Shown here one piece after another: positions 11,755 through 22,664 of a stretch of DNA of 61,893 bases (its first letter is position 1; every line of letters begins with the position of its first letter). The stretch comes from Gnetum montanum (lineage: Eukaryota > Streptophyta > Gnetopsida > Gnetales > Gnetaceae), in NCBI GenBank assembly GCA_015680685.1, contig MNCI01007569.1, positions 368,190-430,082 on the forward strand, written 5' to 3'. Under the pieces are notes generated by a model. That model made no database searches, had not been told where the DNA came from, and worked only from the letters and a program-made list of their open reading frames with translations. A program made the position numbers and the translations under genes.

Positions 11755-12680
11755 CGTTCTTCTTCTTCTTGTTCGGACCATGTTTGGGAAGCAAGATAAG
11801 AGGGATTTTCAATGACCAACTGCAATGTTCCGCTCCCTCCGAGCATGACTGACACCTTGGTGGCGTGGCTGTTCTAGTGCGGCATCATCATGGCTCCCTG
11901 AGAAATGTTGGTGAAGGACACCCCAAGATCAAGGATTTCTAGGGGTTTAAAGTCGTGTTGATTGGCATAGATGTATTGGTCGCTATCATTGGAGACTTTG
12001 GGCTTCTTTTGGCATAGATTGAAGGGATTTCATTTAGCGTGACCTTGGTGGTGGTGGTGGTTTGATGAGCTCCATGGCCATACAGAATCCTGGCTCTCCC
12101 CACTGCTTTCATCCATCTGTGTGTGCTGGGTTCTGTTCAGAGGGACTATTACCCCTCTACTATGTCTTCCAAAATACATGTGCGCCTCCCTCTCTGAAAT
12201 GCCCAGCAATTTAGCAATTGCCCTTTTGAAGATCGAGAATATACTCTGGGGGTATCATACTCCACCGACGAAGAATGTCTGGTGTTACCTTTTCACCCTC
12301 GAGGATGGATTCTCATTGTAGAGGAAGTTGATGATGTGTAAATCACGATTGATTTCTCTATTGATGACATAGAACATCATGCCCTTGTGAATATAGTATA
12401 CTTGTCCGCTCTCCACAGTCTGCTCCACAAGCTTATTCCTGTAATCAAATCCAATCCTTGCCGTCCCTTGTTGAACATAGAGGTACTAGTGAGGATCCAT
12501 GGTCTACGGAACAAGAAGAGTTTGGGACTGCATATGAATGTAGCTAGCCTCCACCTTGCCCAACTGTGGTACGATGTTGGAGCTTTCCTGGAAAATTGGC
12601 ACCACAGTGATGCTTCCAACCTCTGACCAGAAGCGTTGCAAATGGCACTCTTTCTTGAACACGAACAGGTTCTCCTCCTT
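11755..12680 (-). pseudogene. captured vicilin-like cupin (7S globulin family) fragment
   Basis: The minus-strand translation, joined across frameshifts, follows a two-domain vicilin-like protein. It has an N-terminal entry block (KKECHLQRFWSEVGSI), the first cupin barrel with FDYRNKLVEQTVESGQVYYI and MFYVINREINRDLHIINF, a linker with FFVGGVYPQSI and RGVIVPLNR, and the second barrel with SQGAMMMPH and NSHATKVSVMLGGSGTL, ending in an acidic stretch. Vicilin-like cupins are seed storage or sugar-binding proteins. The segment is GC-richer than its surroundings and sits in the U3 of a solo LTR. Several stops and shifts make it non-functional. The cupin call rests on motif recognition, not alignment. 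Confidence 0.75.
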
Positions 12681-12764
12681 TCTTTCTATCCTACTTTAAC
12701 ACTTCTGGTTTCTTTGAGAGAACTTATCCCTTTGTTTTCATATCCAAATATATTTTAGTGGAAG

Positions 12765-12965
12765 TAAATATATCGTCCAAAAATATACATTGATCCTAAA
12801 GAAGAATATTAGGCCCCAAACCCTTCTAGAATGCTAGAGGGTGATGCAATAACACTCTCCAAGAAACCCTTTATGTCTTCTCTTTCTGCGGATACATTCC
12901 AGTGAGGCGACTTGAGAACCACCAGATTATGATTCTTGAGCAAGTCATGAAATTAATCATTCAAA
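12765..12965 (-). pseudogene. captured host-like fragment, family unknown
   Basis: A minus-strand frame contains KNHNLVVLKSPHWNVSAERE followed by DIKGFLESVIASPSSILEGFG, with host-like composition and few stops. It lies between the LTR end and the vicilin-like piece. It may be another exon of the same donor gene or a second donor; I do not recognise it. Confidence 0.4.
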
Positions 12966-13193
12966 ATTTGTGCTGCAATTTCTGCTCATGACACCAAGAT
13001 GGATAATTCCCTGTAAATGTAGCTATAATATCTAGCATATGCCATTCCAACTTCATGGTCACTTAACTGTTGCAGAATTCTTCATAGGAAAGAGCATAAT
13101 CCTCCTTAAAAAGTTTCAGTTCATTAGGATTATGTACCTTACCATTTGCAAATAAGTCCACCTATTCCATGAAATGGCCAAAATGTGCCAACA

Positions 13194-13198
13194 GTTTC
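13194..13198. repeat. target-site duplication GTTTC (right)
   Basis: This is the partner of 9844-9848 and proves that 9849-13193 moved as one unit. Confidence 0.85.
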
Positions 13199-13570
13199 TA
13201 TCTTTTCTCATCTTTTCTCAATTATTTTCTAACTTAGAACTACCAGCTCAAACGTTTTCCTAGCCATATAGGTCATGTCCAAGCTTTTCAAAGAAATTTC
13301 ACTATTATATTCAACTTATAGAAGAGACATCTTATCAACTTGGAAGAAATTTCTAGTGTAGTTGAGATATCTCCACTTGGCTAAGATGTCTCACTTGAGA
13401 CATCTCCTCATCATCCCAGATGTCTCCTTCACTTCTTAGATGTCTCCTGTGAAGGCTTAGCCCTCAATTGAGACATCCCTTGGTCTTCAAAGACATCTCC
13501 ACAGTGTCCAAAAAATATAAACACTACCTATAAAAATAAAAAATAAGATCAAAAAAATGTTCTTACACCA
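13199..13570 (-). repeat. 3' LTR of the chromovirus, proximal part
   Basis: It matches 24845-25239, including 'tatcttttctcatctt', the repeated 'gagacatct' and 'agatgtctc' motifs and the end ...TACACCA. On the minus strand the LTR starts TGGTGTAAG. Confidence 0.8.
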
Positions 13571-13592
13571 ATTCTCCCACCCTTCAAAAAGT
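13571..13592 (-). other. Polypurine tract of the chromovirus
   Basis: The minus strand reads TTGAAGGGTGGGAGAAT directly before the LTR start, the standard primer position for second-strand synthesis. Confidence 0.6.
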
Positions 13593-13631
13593 GAACACAT
13601 GTAAACAAGGAAGCAACGTAGAAGTAATCCC

Positions 13632-14021
13632 TCACTTGACAAGTTTGGTCTCATGGGCCCATACAACATCATCAACAAATTGATCCTTCCAATGGATCAA
13701 GTATCCATGCCTCTTCACTCCCAAAATACTAGAAGGTTCTCTTTTCTCGAGTACAATTACCTTCCTCTCCATTAAAGGCTTGGACTTGTTAATAGCCCTC
13801 TTCAAATGATTAATGCTATCCTGTATGGTTTCATCATCAACCAATCCTTGGTAATGCATAAGATCTACAACACTATATAAAAAAGACATACTCATATCAT
13901 TTGGTAAGTCAATTTTGAAAGCATTATCATTAGTTTTGGCCTTTAGTCTAAAAGTATCCATCTTCTTAGCTTTCAACTTGGAAAAGTTGATACCTCTTAA
14001 TCTCTTCTTCTTTAAGTGCAC
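13632..14021 (-). pseudogene. chromovirus integrase C-terminal region with chromodomain-like tail
   Basis: This is a 129-codon open frame. Residues about 1-55 match the integrase C-terminal domain (KLKAKKMDTFRLKAK, NDNAFKIDLP, FLYSVVDLMHY). Residues about 85-127 end in a worn chromodomain (GYLIHWKDQFVDDVVWAHE, compare the family pattern Y-L-v-kWk...aTWE). In chromoviruses this tail guides integration to particular chromatin. It is the most intact piece of this element's pol. Confidence 0.7.
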
Positions 14022-14900
14022 CCAAACTAGATCACCAATAACAAAGTTATGCTTTTGCTTATTGTCATTCCTCTTAAGGAATCTCTTTAGAGCTACTTCT
14101 TCATATTTACCTTTACATGTGCATGAAGATCCCTCATCTCCTGTGCAAAATCAACACTAAGTTGATCTTCTCTCTCAAAGATCCTCACATTATACATCAT
14201 CTTTTGAGAAAAATCATAATTCACGTCAAATGATCTTTTTCCAATAGCAACATAAAAAACATTATTATATAAAATTTAACATGGCGAAACAAATTTTCCC
14301 ATTGATTAGGTTGTCCATCACATAAATACCTCAAAATATTTATCAAGGATTTATTTATCACATTTTCTTGGCCATTCTAATATTGATGATATGCACCAAA
14401 AACTTTAATTTTATCCCTAAAATATTCCAAAGAAACCTTCAAAAATAACTACTAAATTTGAAGTCTATCACTAAGAAGATTCAAAGTAACTCCATGTAAC
14501 ACCCAACAAGTTGGGAAAAAAAATTTGCAACATAAGAAGCATCACTTAACCTTTTGCATAAAAAAAAATATGGCATCTTGAAGAACTTTTCCACTACAAC
14601 AAAAATAGCATCATTTTCAATTTTGGTCTTTGAAATCCCACTCACAAATCCAGTTGATACACTTTATCATGGACCCTTGGGAATTGGCAAAGGCATGTAC
14701 TATCCATTCAATCCTTTATCTCCTTTGAATTTCTAACATGTCAAACACCCCAAAAATTTGGAAGCTTCCGATGCCATTCTAGGTTTAAAATAGTTCCTAC
14801 CCACAAGTTCCAATGTTTTATCCCTATCCATATGAATTTCCATGCTACCGCAATGTTTTTCAACCAAAGTTTTCTTTTGAAAATCACAATTGAAAACACA
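14022..14900 (-). pseudogene. chromovirus integrase zinc and core domains, broken
   Basis: The minus-strand translation gives the zinc-finger end (EASKFLGCLTC near 14770), then a frameshifted core. The core ends in a YHQY-NGQENVINKS block near 14350, which matches the family's YHPQTDGQTEV-NR. The glutamate of the D-D-E triad is replaced by Asn there. Several stops are present. Confidence 0.65.
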
Positions 14901-15089
14901 TACCTTTCCATTTTTGAATAATAGTTTATCTTAAATATGATAGTCCCTCCATTGGTCTATCCTACTCAAAAATGTTCCTTGATGCTCCTTCAAACTTGCC
15001 AAAAATCATAATCATGCTCATACAAATCAATAAAATCACCCATTTCTTCTACATGAGCCACACTAAAATTCATCACATGCACCCTCAAC

Positions 15090-15640
15090 AATGCATCAAT
15101 CACCACATTAGCTTTTTTAATTTTTTGATTAAGCACAAAATTAAACTCCTATAACTCTGTAACCCACTTGATGTGGTTAGCACTCAACTTCTTTTAAGAG
15201 TTTAGAATTTGAAGTGCTTTGTGATTAGTTATAAGAGTGACTTTCTTGGACAACAAGTAATGCCTCCACTACTTGATTGGTTCAAGAATAGTAGACAAAT
15301 CCTTCACATATATGCTATATTTCTACCTTAACTCATTCAAATTTTCTAAAAAGAAAGCAAGAGGTCTACCTTCTTGTGAAAGTATCCCTCTAATTGTCAA
15401 TCCACTTGCATCCATCTATATCTTTAAAAACTTTTAAAAATCAAAAATTGTAAGCACTGGTTCACTAGTTATTTTTGCCATCAACATGTCAAAGCTTCTT
15501 TAGGTTTTATTAATCCAATTGAAATCTTTATTCTTATTTAACAAATAAAACATAGGCTAAGAAATACCACTGAAATGTTTTATGAATCTTTGATAAAAGC
15601 CTACTAAACCAAGAAATGATCTTACCTCTCTAACATTCTT
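15090..15640 (-). pseudogene. chromovirus RNase H domain, broken
   Basis: The minus-strand frame shows MDASGLTIRGILSQEGRPLAF, LSTILEPIK*WRHYLL, TNHKALQIL and KKLSANHIKWV, ending in NVVIDALLRV. This is the standard Ty3/gypsy RNase H order, which degrades RNA in the RNA-DNA hybrid. Stops and DH-to-NH type changes show it is dead. Confidence 0.7.
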
Positions 15641-15659
15641 AGGAGTTTGAAAATCTCTA

Positions 15660-16310
15660 ATAGTCCTCATTTTGGTAGCTTGCATCCAAATTTGATTTTT
15701 AGAAACCATATATCCTATGTGATTTCCCTTATGAAGAAATGGTTTTTCTTTACATTAATCACCAAATTTGCCTCTTCCAATTTAAGACACACTCATTCCA
15801 AGTGATTTAAGTATTCCTCCTCATCATAGTTCTATACCAAAATGTCATGAAAGAAGACAATACAATATTTAGCAATCAATTCTTTGAGTACAACATGCAT
15901 TAACTTCATGAATGTAATAGGTGCATTCATTAGCCCAAATGATATCATCAACTACTTAAACAATCCATATGATATTTTGAAAGTTGTTTTTCATTAATCA
16001 CTAGGCTTGATCCAAATTTGATGATAATCACTCTTCAAATCAAATTTTCTAAAAACTTTCACATTGGTAAGGACATCAAGGATATCATCCATCCTTGGAA
16101 TAGAAAACTTGTACCTCACTATTATCCTTTTCACCACTCTAGAATCAATGCACATCCTCTATTCATTATTGTCCTTCTTTGGCACAAGTATTGCTAGAAC
16201 TACACAAGGTAAAATGAATTTCCTCATGAAGCTATTTGCAAGTAACTTCTTTAGTTACCTTTGCAATTATGCCCACTTATTAAATATCATCTAATATGCT
16301 CTCACATTTG
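15660..16310 (-). pseudogene. chromovirus reverse transcriptase domain, broken
   Basis: The minus-strand translation follows the canonical order: QLQR-LKKLL, LPCVVLAILVPKKDNNE, RMCIDSRVV, YKFSIPRMDDILD, FRKFDLKSDYHQIWI, SYGLFK, SFGLMNAPITFMKLMH, then FFHDILV where the catalytic box is normally F-DDIL-Y. The first catalytic Asp is His. The frame is cut at about 16310, just upstream of the finger domain, where unrelated DNA begins. Confidence 0.75.
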
Positions 16311-17099
16311 AAATGTTAGCACTAGTAATTTATTGGTATAATAATTAACCACAGGTATGAAATAGTTTAAAATTATAATTAAAAGCTCAATTCTTCTCAT
16401 GACACCATTAAAGGAAAGTAAGTTCTATGATAAAGATAGAATAAATGGTCTAAGGAGTACTTAATGGAAGATTGCATTAAGTTTGAAACCTCTATTTAAA
16501 AGTGTAATCCATGGTAGCATTTCTAGAGAAAAGAATAATTTTAGTTTTTGATAACGTCTCATAATAAGAATGAGCCAAGTTTTAAGCTATCAAGTAATCA
16601 TTAAGATGGTTTCAAATAAGAATTTCTAGAAAAAGATCCTAACAAAGACATAGCACATTTTAAATTTGTAGAACAAGAGTTTTGATGCAGAGCAACCCCT
16701 TTAGAGGATTTTCATATGTCTTTTACAAAATTGGAAAGCTAGGATTTTCAAGTTAAATAAGGTGTAGTGTAGATAAATTCAATTGGGCATTAGGAACAAA
16801 GCCTGTAGATTAGTTAAATACTTGAATTCATATTTCCCTACTTGCAAGTAAGTCAAGCACATCAAAAATAAAATCACAAAACTTAAGAATCAATTTCATG
16901 ATGATGAGCATTAGAAAAAATAGTTAAGCGCTAAAGGAAATCCTCATTTTTGAAGAGAAAGAGCTCACTTAGAAAAATGGTTTTTTTTTTACATTAGCTA
17001 GTAGAGCAAAAGCTTTGGTTTGGTGAAGAATGAAGAAAATTGGCTTTACTAAATCAAGCTTTATGAATATAAAAGTGGATTATAGAATGGATAAGCAAA

Positions 17100-19520
17100 T
17101 CTACAAAGAAAAGATTTGATAAGTTCTATGACATAAGCATGATGATGAGTTAGTAGAGCTAATTTTGAGACCTATAAGACAACATGAGAATAGCTTTGCC
17201 AAGTCAACCCATTGGTTTAAAGTGTTCTTTGTAGAAACTTTCTTATTCGATAGAAAAATAGCTTTACAAAGTGGTTCTATGGCCATGGCAATAGCCATGT
17301 AAAGTAGGCTCATAGAGTCAAGAAAAAAAACCCTAGAAAATGACTCTTCCATATAGACATCATTTAAGGAGCAATGAAAAGAACTTATAAAATGACCCTA
17401 CTAGCCACATCATCATTTGATTATGAAGAATGAAAAGAGCTTGAACATAGAGTAAAAAAGACATACAAGCAAGATCTACCATGTCAACTTCATTGGTGTC
17501 GCTTAAAAGTTATGGTGAAATTCATTTTATTAGGAAGATGCTCATGGAGCTTTAAAAAATTTCTACTAAATAGCTCTACCATGTAAGCTCTCCAATTGAT
17601 GCATGTTCATAGAGCTAAAATATTAATCTACAAGAAAAGATAAAATTGGTTCTACAAGACACACCAATCATGCATATCAACCCTTTCATGTCAACTCTTA
17701 AAAAGTCAGTAGGCTCATAGAATTGAGAAAACTAGTTCATGAAGATAGCTTTGAAATGACCTTGCCATATCAACATAAATAGGGAGCTTTTAGAATCACA
17801 AATTAGCTTTAGAAAATGGTTCTACCACATTAGCTTATTATGTTGTGTAAGACTCATAGAGCTAAAAAGAGGTTCTATAAAAAACACTCTTCCACATCAG
17901 TGTATGCCACATCATCATCTTTGTATGGAGGCAATTTAGTATAACTAGATTTCTATCCTATGAACAACCTCTTCCATGTTGACATCAACTACATAAACTT
18001 CCACCATGTTAGAAGGCCTAATTTGTAGAACCAAAAGGAGCTCCTATGAAAAATTTTTACAAGTAATAAGCTCAACCCAACATATTTTACCACATTAGCT
18101 ACAACATGAGGTTCATAGAAGATAATTTGATTCTACAAGAAGAAGTGGAAGTAGTTCTACATACCATGTCACAACTCAAGAATGATGGTACTCATAGAGT
18201 AAAAATATGGTTCTACAAAGTAGTTGTAAAATGAGCTATACCATGTAAACATAGGTTGTAATAGCTAGCTTGTAGAGCTAGTTCATATAGTCAAGATTCC
18301 ACGTTACAAGTGAGCTCTACCATGTTGGCATCTACCATGTCAACATTTGCCATGTCAACTTCTAATAAAATGCTAGTTGATAGAATCACATTTTTGCTCC
18401 ACGAATAAGCTATTCCACATCAACACTTGCCACATCAACTTCTAACACATTAACTACTAAGAAGGCCTACTTTGTATAGCTAAAAAACATTTCTACAAAA
18501 ATAGCTCTACGAGTAACAAGCTCGACCCACATTCTACAACCAAAAGCTAGAATAGGCCTATAAGCTATGACATCATTTGTCCACAACAACATGTAGAAGA
18601 AAGCTTGTAGAATCAAAATTAGCCTTATAAGATAATTCTACTTGAATAACTTCATGACACCAAAAGAGGAGAGAAAACGGTATTCACTTCATATATGATA
18701 CATGGATTTCACTTAAAGAAAATTCGTAGAAAAAGAAATCAGCTCTACAAGGAAAGCTACAAGTGATTCTATACAACTAGATGGAAAGCCCATATTTAAG
18801 CCCTCATAGAGTCAAAATATGACTCTACAAAACAATTCTACTGCATCAAATTTATTCGTAAACGCAATAGAATGGATCTTAAAAGATACACTACCATCTA
18901 TTCTACCATGTTAGCATAAAAGAATGGGCAATTCTTATAGAGTTAAAATGTATCTCTACATTATAAGCACAAAATAGCTCTACCATGTCATCATCAGACT
19001 AGGCAAGCCTTGTAGAGAAAGCATCACTTGAAGAGCTTAAAATGGTTCTACAAGTAAGAAAGCAAATGATTCTACCACAAAAAACTCTTCTTTCAAAGAA
19101 CAAGCTTGTAGAACTAAAATTTTGCCTAAGAAGCAAGTTTATTTTTGGTCTTACCACATTAGCTTTCATGCATCTTAAAAGTGATTCTATAAAATCATTC
19201 TACTGTGTAAGCTCTAGAGTTAGCTAATGTTCGTAGAAATGAAATCCAATTCTATGGAGAAGCCCTAAGTGTCACATAGCATACCACCATGGCAGCTTAA
19301 AGATGAAGTTTGTGGAACCAAATTTCTATTCCATGAGCAAGCTCTACTACATCAACACCTTCCACATCATCTTGTAGATTCAACATATAAAGTCAAATTC
19401 AGCTCTACAAATAAACACAAAATAAAAACTCTTTCACATTAGCTTTTTGAAGAGCAAGTTTGTGAAGCACAAAAATGAATCTACAAGAGTGGTTCTAAAA
19501 GCCACATCAAACCTTGAGCC
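17100..19520. repeat. degenerate array of small inverted-repeat (hairpin) units
   Basis: A module of the type TAGAGCTAAAA...GGTTCTACAA recurs roughly every 80-150 bp, at about 17612, 17857, 18195, 18600, 18807, 18940, 19031 and 19103 among others. Each left arm (TAGARY) pairs with a right arm (RYTCTA). The clearest is 18807-18827, with arms TAGAGTCA and TGACTCTA around AAATA. Between modules, phrases such as 'ctaccatgtcaac' and 'ccacattagctt' recur. There is no open frame. It reads as an old, mutated minisatellite. Confidence 0.65.
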
Positions 19521-19892
19521 CATCAAAAATTACATTATTTTTAATCCAACTCGATGAAAGAGATAGCAAAAGTCACATCAGACTCTTTCATAAAATAAGC
19601 TTGAAGTTGGAAAGGATCCCTTTATACTAATAATCAAATCCCTTGAGCCTTAAATGAGGTAGCTCAAATCATATTAGAGCCTACAGAAAGTAAATCATGT
19701 AGCCAAATTCAAGTGAGAAAATTTAAGAGAGAAGCTCTAGATATTAAAGAGTAACATTTGGGCATATTTTAAACATACAACTATTAACATCCAGAGCTAA
19801 AGACTGAAGCAAAGTTAAGAGGTGGGACAAAGCAAAATGCAAGGCCACCATTAACAACATAGAGAAGCTTCAAGTTTTAGGAAAAAGCTAGG

Positions 19893-20400
19893 ATGTCACA
19901 TAAAATGAAGGAAGAAGCCCCTCTAAAATTTCATTATATTAACACTTTCATCTTCTCAAAATATTTACAAAAATATAATCTAAATATTTATCAGCTCCAT
20001 CAATGGATTGATTTTGTGCACTTGGAACTAAATATAAACTTATTTGATTTTGATGAAGATCGTGAACTAATAGGGAAGTTCGGTTTGTAGTCAATGGAAT
20101 CATTAGAACAATGGCACGAAATCTATTAGAAAACAAGGCTACATAAGCTCGATTTTAGGCCTAGGGAAAACTTAATCTAGGATGTCCTAAATCATCTTAT
20201 AATGGAGACATTCTATGAGAAGGATAAGCCATGTCTTAGGCAAAACACTAAGCTCTTCATTGATATCAATGTTAAAAAGGCATATGAGCTCTATGGGTTA
20301 ATTAAGCTAGACATTATAGAGATCAAGGCCAATACAATGAAGAAGTGCTTAGCGGAAGGTTTTGGAATCACCTAGAGAGAGGGAGAGCTATCTGGCTACC
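19893..20400 (+). pseudogene. unrecognised frame 1 of the 6.3-kb insertion
   Basis: An ATG-started frame of 65 codons (MSHKMKEEAPLKFHYIN...) continues past a stop in the same frame through MESLEQWHEIY, HKLDFRPRENLI, METFYEKDKPCLR, FIDINVKKAYELYGLIKLDI and EGELSGYLKLIW, with only about five stops in 170 codons. The Trp/Tyr-rich helical character is reminiscent of a gag or capsid, but I match it to no family. Confidence 0.45.
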
Positions 20401-20594
20401 TTAAGCTAATCTGGTGAAGTCAGGAGGCTACAGAAATGTCATTCCAAAGGCCTCAAAGCTCATGTTTCCTCATCGCATTTTCATTTCAACCTTAAAAATT
20501 TTTACTCTAGTTGTGAAATAAATACTATTTAGATATACATGTTTAGGCATGGGTAGCTCTAAAGAACAATAAGCCTTTCTTCCTTGTCTAATTC

Positions 20595-21500
20595 ATGAAG
20601 GGTCCTATAAAAGAGTTTATAGATTATTCTCACCTTAAGAGGAGGTTATCAATGAATTTATTAATCTCAAATTGTGATGTCCCTGTAATAGAAGTCTACA
20701 AATGGATGCAGAGTAGAGAGCATCTTCTAGTTATAGATTTCTCAAAAGAGTGCCTAACAATAATGGAGGAAAATTGTTTCTCATGGAAGTTGCTTAAGCT
20801 AGAAAATGTTATGCCATATGAGAGGTTTTCTTTTAATGGAGAAGAATATGTTAGGGTAAAAGTAATAAGAAAGGCCATAATTGATTAAGTATAGGCAAAG
20901 AAAGAACAGTAGTAGCAGTTGGAACAACAAAGGCTAAAGGAGCTTAAATAGTAGCAAGAGAAGTGACAAGGGCTGAAAGAATAAGAGAAATTGAAGCTAA
21001 TTGAATTATAGCAGCAATAGTAAAAATAAGAAGAAAGTTCATCTTCAATCCTTACTTTCTCCTCCAGCTACTTGATGAAAGGAGTAGCTCAATCATTCAA
21101 AATCAAAGAGAAAGAAGGTACGATTATTCAACTAGAAGCTCCATGCTACACCTAAAATAGAGGCTAATATCATCTTCTAGTACAAAGAAGATGATCCACA
21201 AATAGAAAAACAAAAGCTTGCAGTGTTTCATGGACAGATGTCAGATACTATAGCTATTTTAATTAAAGAAATGGAATGGATAGCAGATAATCGAATAGCT
21301 AAGTTACAAGAGTTTTTGTTATGAAATAAGGAAGAAATGTCCAAGTTGTGAGGGTAGATGAAGAGCCTAATAGATGAGAATGAACATCTAAGAGTAATGA
21401 TAACTATTAAGGAATCATTTCTAGAGAATAAACAACAAGTAATAGATCAATTAGAACAAAGAATAGCGACAATAAGCTTAAAGCTAGAAAAAGCCTGAAA
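20595..21500 (+). pseudogene. unrecognised frame 2 of the 6.3-kb insertion, with coiled coil
   Basis: A 97-codon open part (MKGPIKEFIDYSHLKRR..., with DVPVIEVYKWMQS and FSFNGEEYVRVKVIRKA) runs in frame into a Gln/Glu/Lys-rich coiled coil (about 20890-21030). There roughly nine stops appear, most of them TAG or TAA sitting where CAG or CAA would keep the heptads. A second coil with DENEHLRVMI and QQVIDQLEQRIATI follows at about 21360-21495. The family is unknown. Confidence 0.5.
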
Positions 21501-21504
21501 AGGT

Positions 21505-22070
21505 AAGTTTATAGATTATTCTCACCTTGCGCTCATGAGTTTTAAGGAACTAATTACTAAGATGGACTATGGCAAGGAATGGATGAAGGAAATATGAGAG
21601 GAGGTTACAAGAATAAGGGAGAAGAAATCCATGTCCACACAAATAGAGAAAGGGATTCAAGAATTATATGAACTAGCTATAAGTAAAAGAGAATAACTAT
21701 GCCAATATAAGAAAAGCTTATTGGACTTAATGATGATGGAAGTTATAGGTATCATGTGTGAAACCACTCAAAAGAAGCTAGAGTTTGAACATGTTTATTT
21801 TGATGTGGAGTTGCTTTAGTGAAAATAAATGATTCAATAATAGAATCACACTTAGGGGGAAGTAGTGTAGAAGAAGTTATTAAGGAGCTTGATAGCTTTG
21901 AGCCAAATTCAATGAGTCAAACTATCAAGGCTCTAATTAATCATGGAAAACTATCCCAACAATTGGCTATGGAGGAGCTCCAAGTGCAACGAATGGAGAA
22001 GATCTACCAAGAAGTCAAACAATCAACCAACAAATTACAATTATATGAAGAAAACATGAGGAGATTATAG
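21505..22070 (+). pseudogene. unrecognised frame 3 of the 6.3-kb insertion
   Basis: It starts with a second copy of the FIDYSHL coding segment, then ALMSFKELITKMDYGKEWMKE and a helical stretch with few stops. After a frame change there is an 83-codon open frame at 21819-22070 (MKINDSIIESHLGGSS..., VQRMEKIYQEVKQSTNKLQ). It is again predicted mostly helical, with no known domain. Confidence 0.4.
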
Positions 22071-22664
22071 CTTAAATTCTATAACCATTTTAATTATGTA
22101 AGGCTACTATATAAATCTTAGAGTAGAATTATAAAGGGGGATCTTTTGGGGACTTTTCAGCTACAACTTTTGAAGGAATTAGCTTGCAAATATTTTTTAA
22201 TGACATTTTCATCAGGTTACATCTATCTCTTTTGGGTTTTACCTCTTAGCTCATTATTTTTAATTGGTTAGCTTTTTCTTATTTCATCTAGCATTAGCAT
22301 TGCATAGTTACATATGAATGGATTACTAGTTTTGGAATAGGCTATTTTCTCTATGAAGCAAAGTTTTAGCTTATTTTTGTTATTATGATTAGACGAGATA
22401 GCTCCAGCAAGTGTTAGTCCTTAATCAATTTAGCAAAGAAACATTGTCATCTTTATTTAGTTCTGAGCTTTACGAATAATTCTATTTTCCTTGATATCTC
22501 ACTCTATTTAGCATAGATTTTGTGCTCTTACTTTAGAATGTTAGCTAGTAGATAGCTGAAAATTTAAGATTGGCTTTTTCTATAAAACTATTCATTTACT
22601 ATATGTGTATGTTGAAATATTCAATGATGGATTAATAAGGAAGTTTTTACTTAATCTTGGAAGC

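Larger units (their letters stand above)
9849..13193 (-). mobile_element. solo LTR of the Tat-like family, carrying host gene sequence
   Basis: This is a 3345-bp unit bounded by TATTGGCAACC (worn TGTTGGCRACC) and ...TGTGCCAACA, flanked by a perfect 5-bp duplication GTTTC. It has no internal gag-pol. The left 1.45 kb is shared with the LTRs at 51905 and 55690 and, more distantly, with 28131 and 48053. On the minus strand this part runs from the TATA box to the LTR end. The last roughly 30 bp (TTCCATGAAATGG...CCAACA) are also shared. The middle, about 11300-13160, is unique to this copy and holds vicilin-like gene pieces. This fits a solo LTR left by recombination, whose U3 had acquired host DNA. 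Confidence 0.85.
16320..22660 (+). mobile_element. unclassified 6.3-kb insertion between chromovirus PR and RT
   Basis: The chromovirus reading stops near 16310 (RT) and resumes near 22660 (PR), so this block was inserted. It holds a hairpin-rich degenerate array (about 17100-19520), then plus-strand decayed frames (19893-22070) and a purine-rich tract near 22137-22151. I found no LTR pair, terminal inverted repeat or target duplication, and no reverse transcriptase or transposase motif. It may be a non-autonomous retroelement or a composite. The boundaries are approximate. Confidence 0.5.

Noticed and set aside
9849-13193. Pack-MULE or other DNA transposon carrying host genes
   Set aside because: Target duplications are 5 bp, not 9 or 8. 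Terminal inverted repeats are only about 7-9 bp, beginning TG and ending CA. A same-family pair at 28131 and 48053 clearly acts as LTRs of a gypsy element.
13915-14160. 81-codon plus-strand frame
   Set aside because: It is the antisense shadow of the chromovirus integrase C-terminal region.
17100-19520. CRISPR-like or regularly spaced array
   Set aside because: The repeats are degenerate and unevenly spaced, spacers share sequence, and the context is a plant genome.
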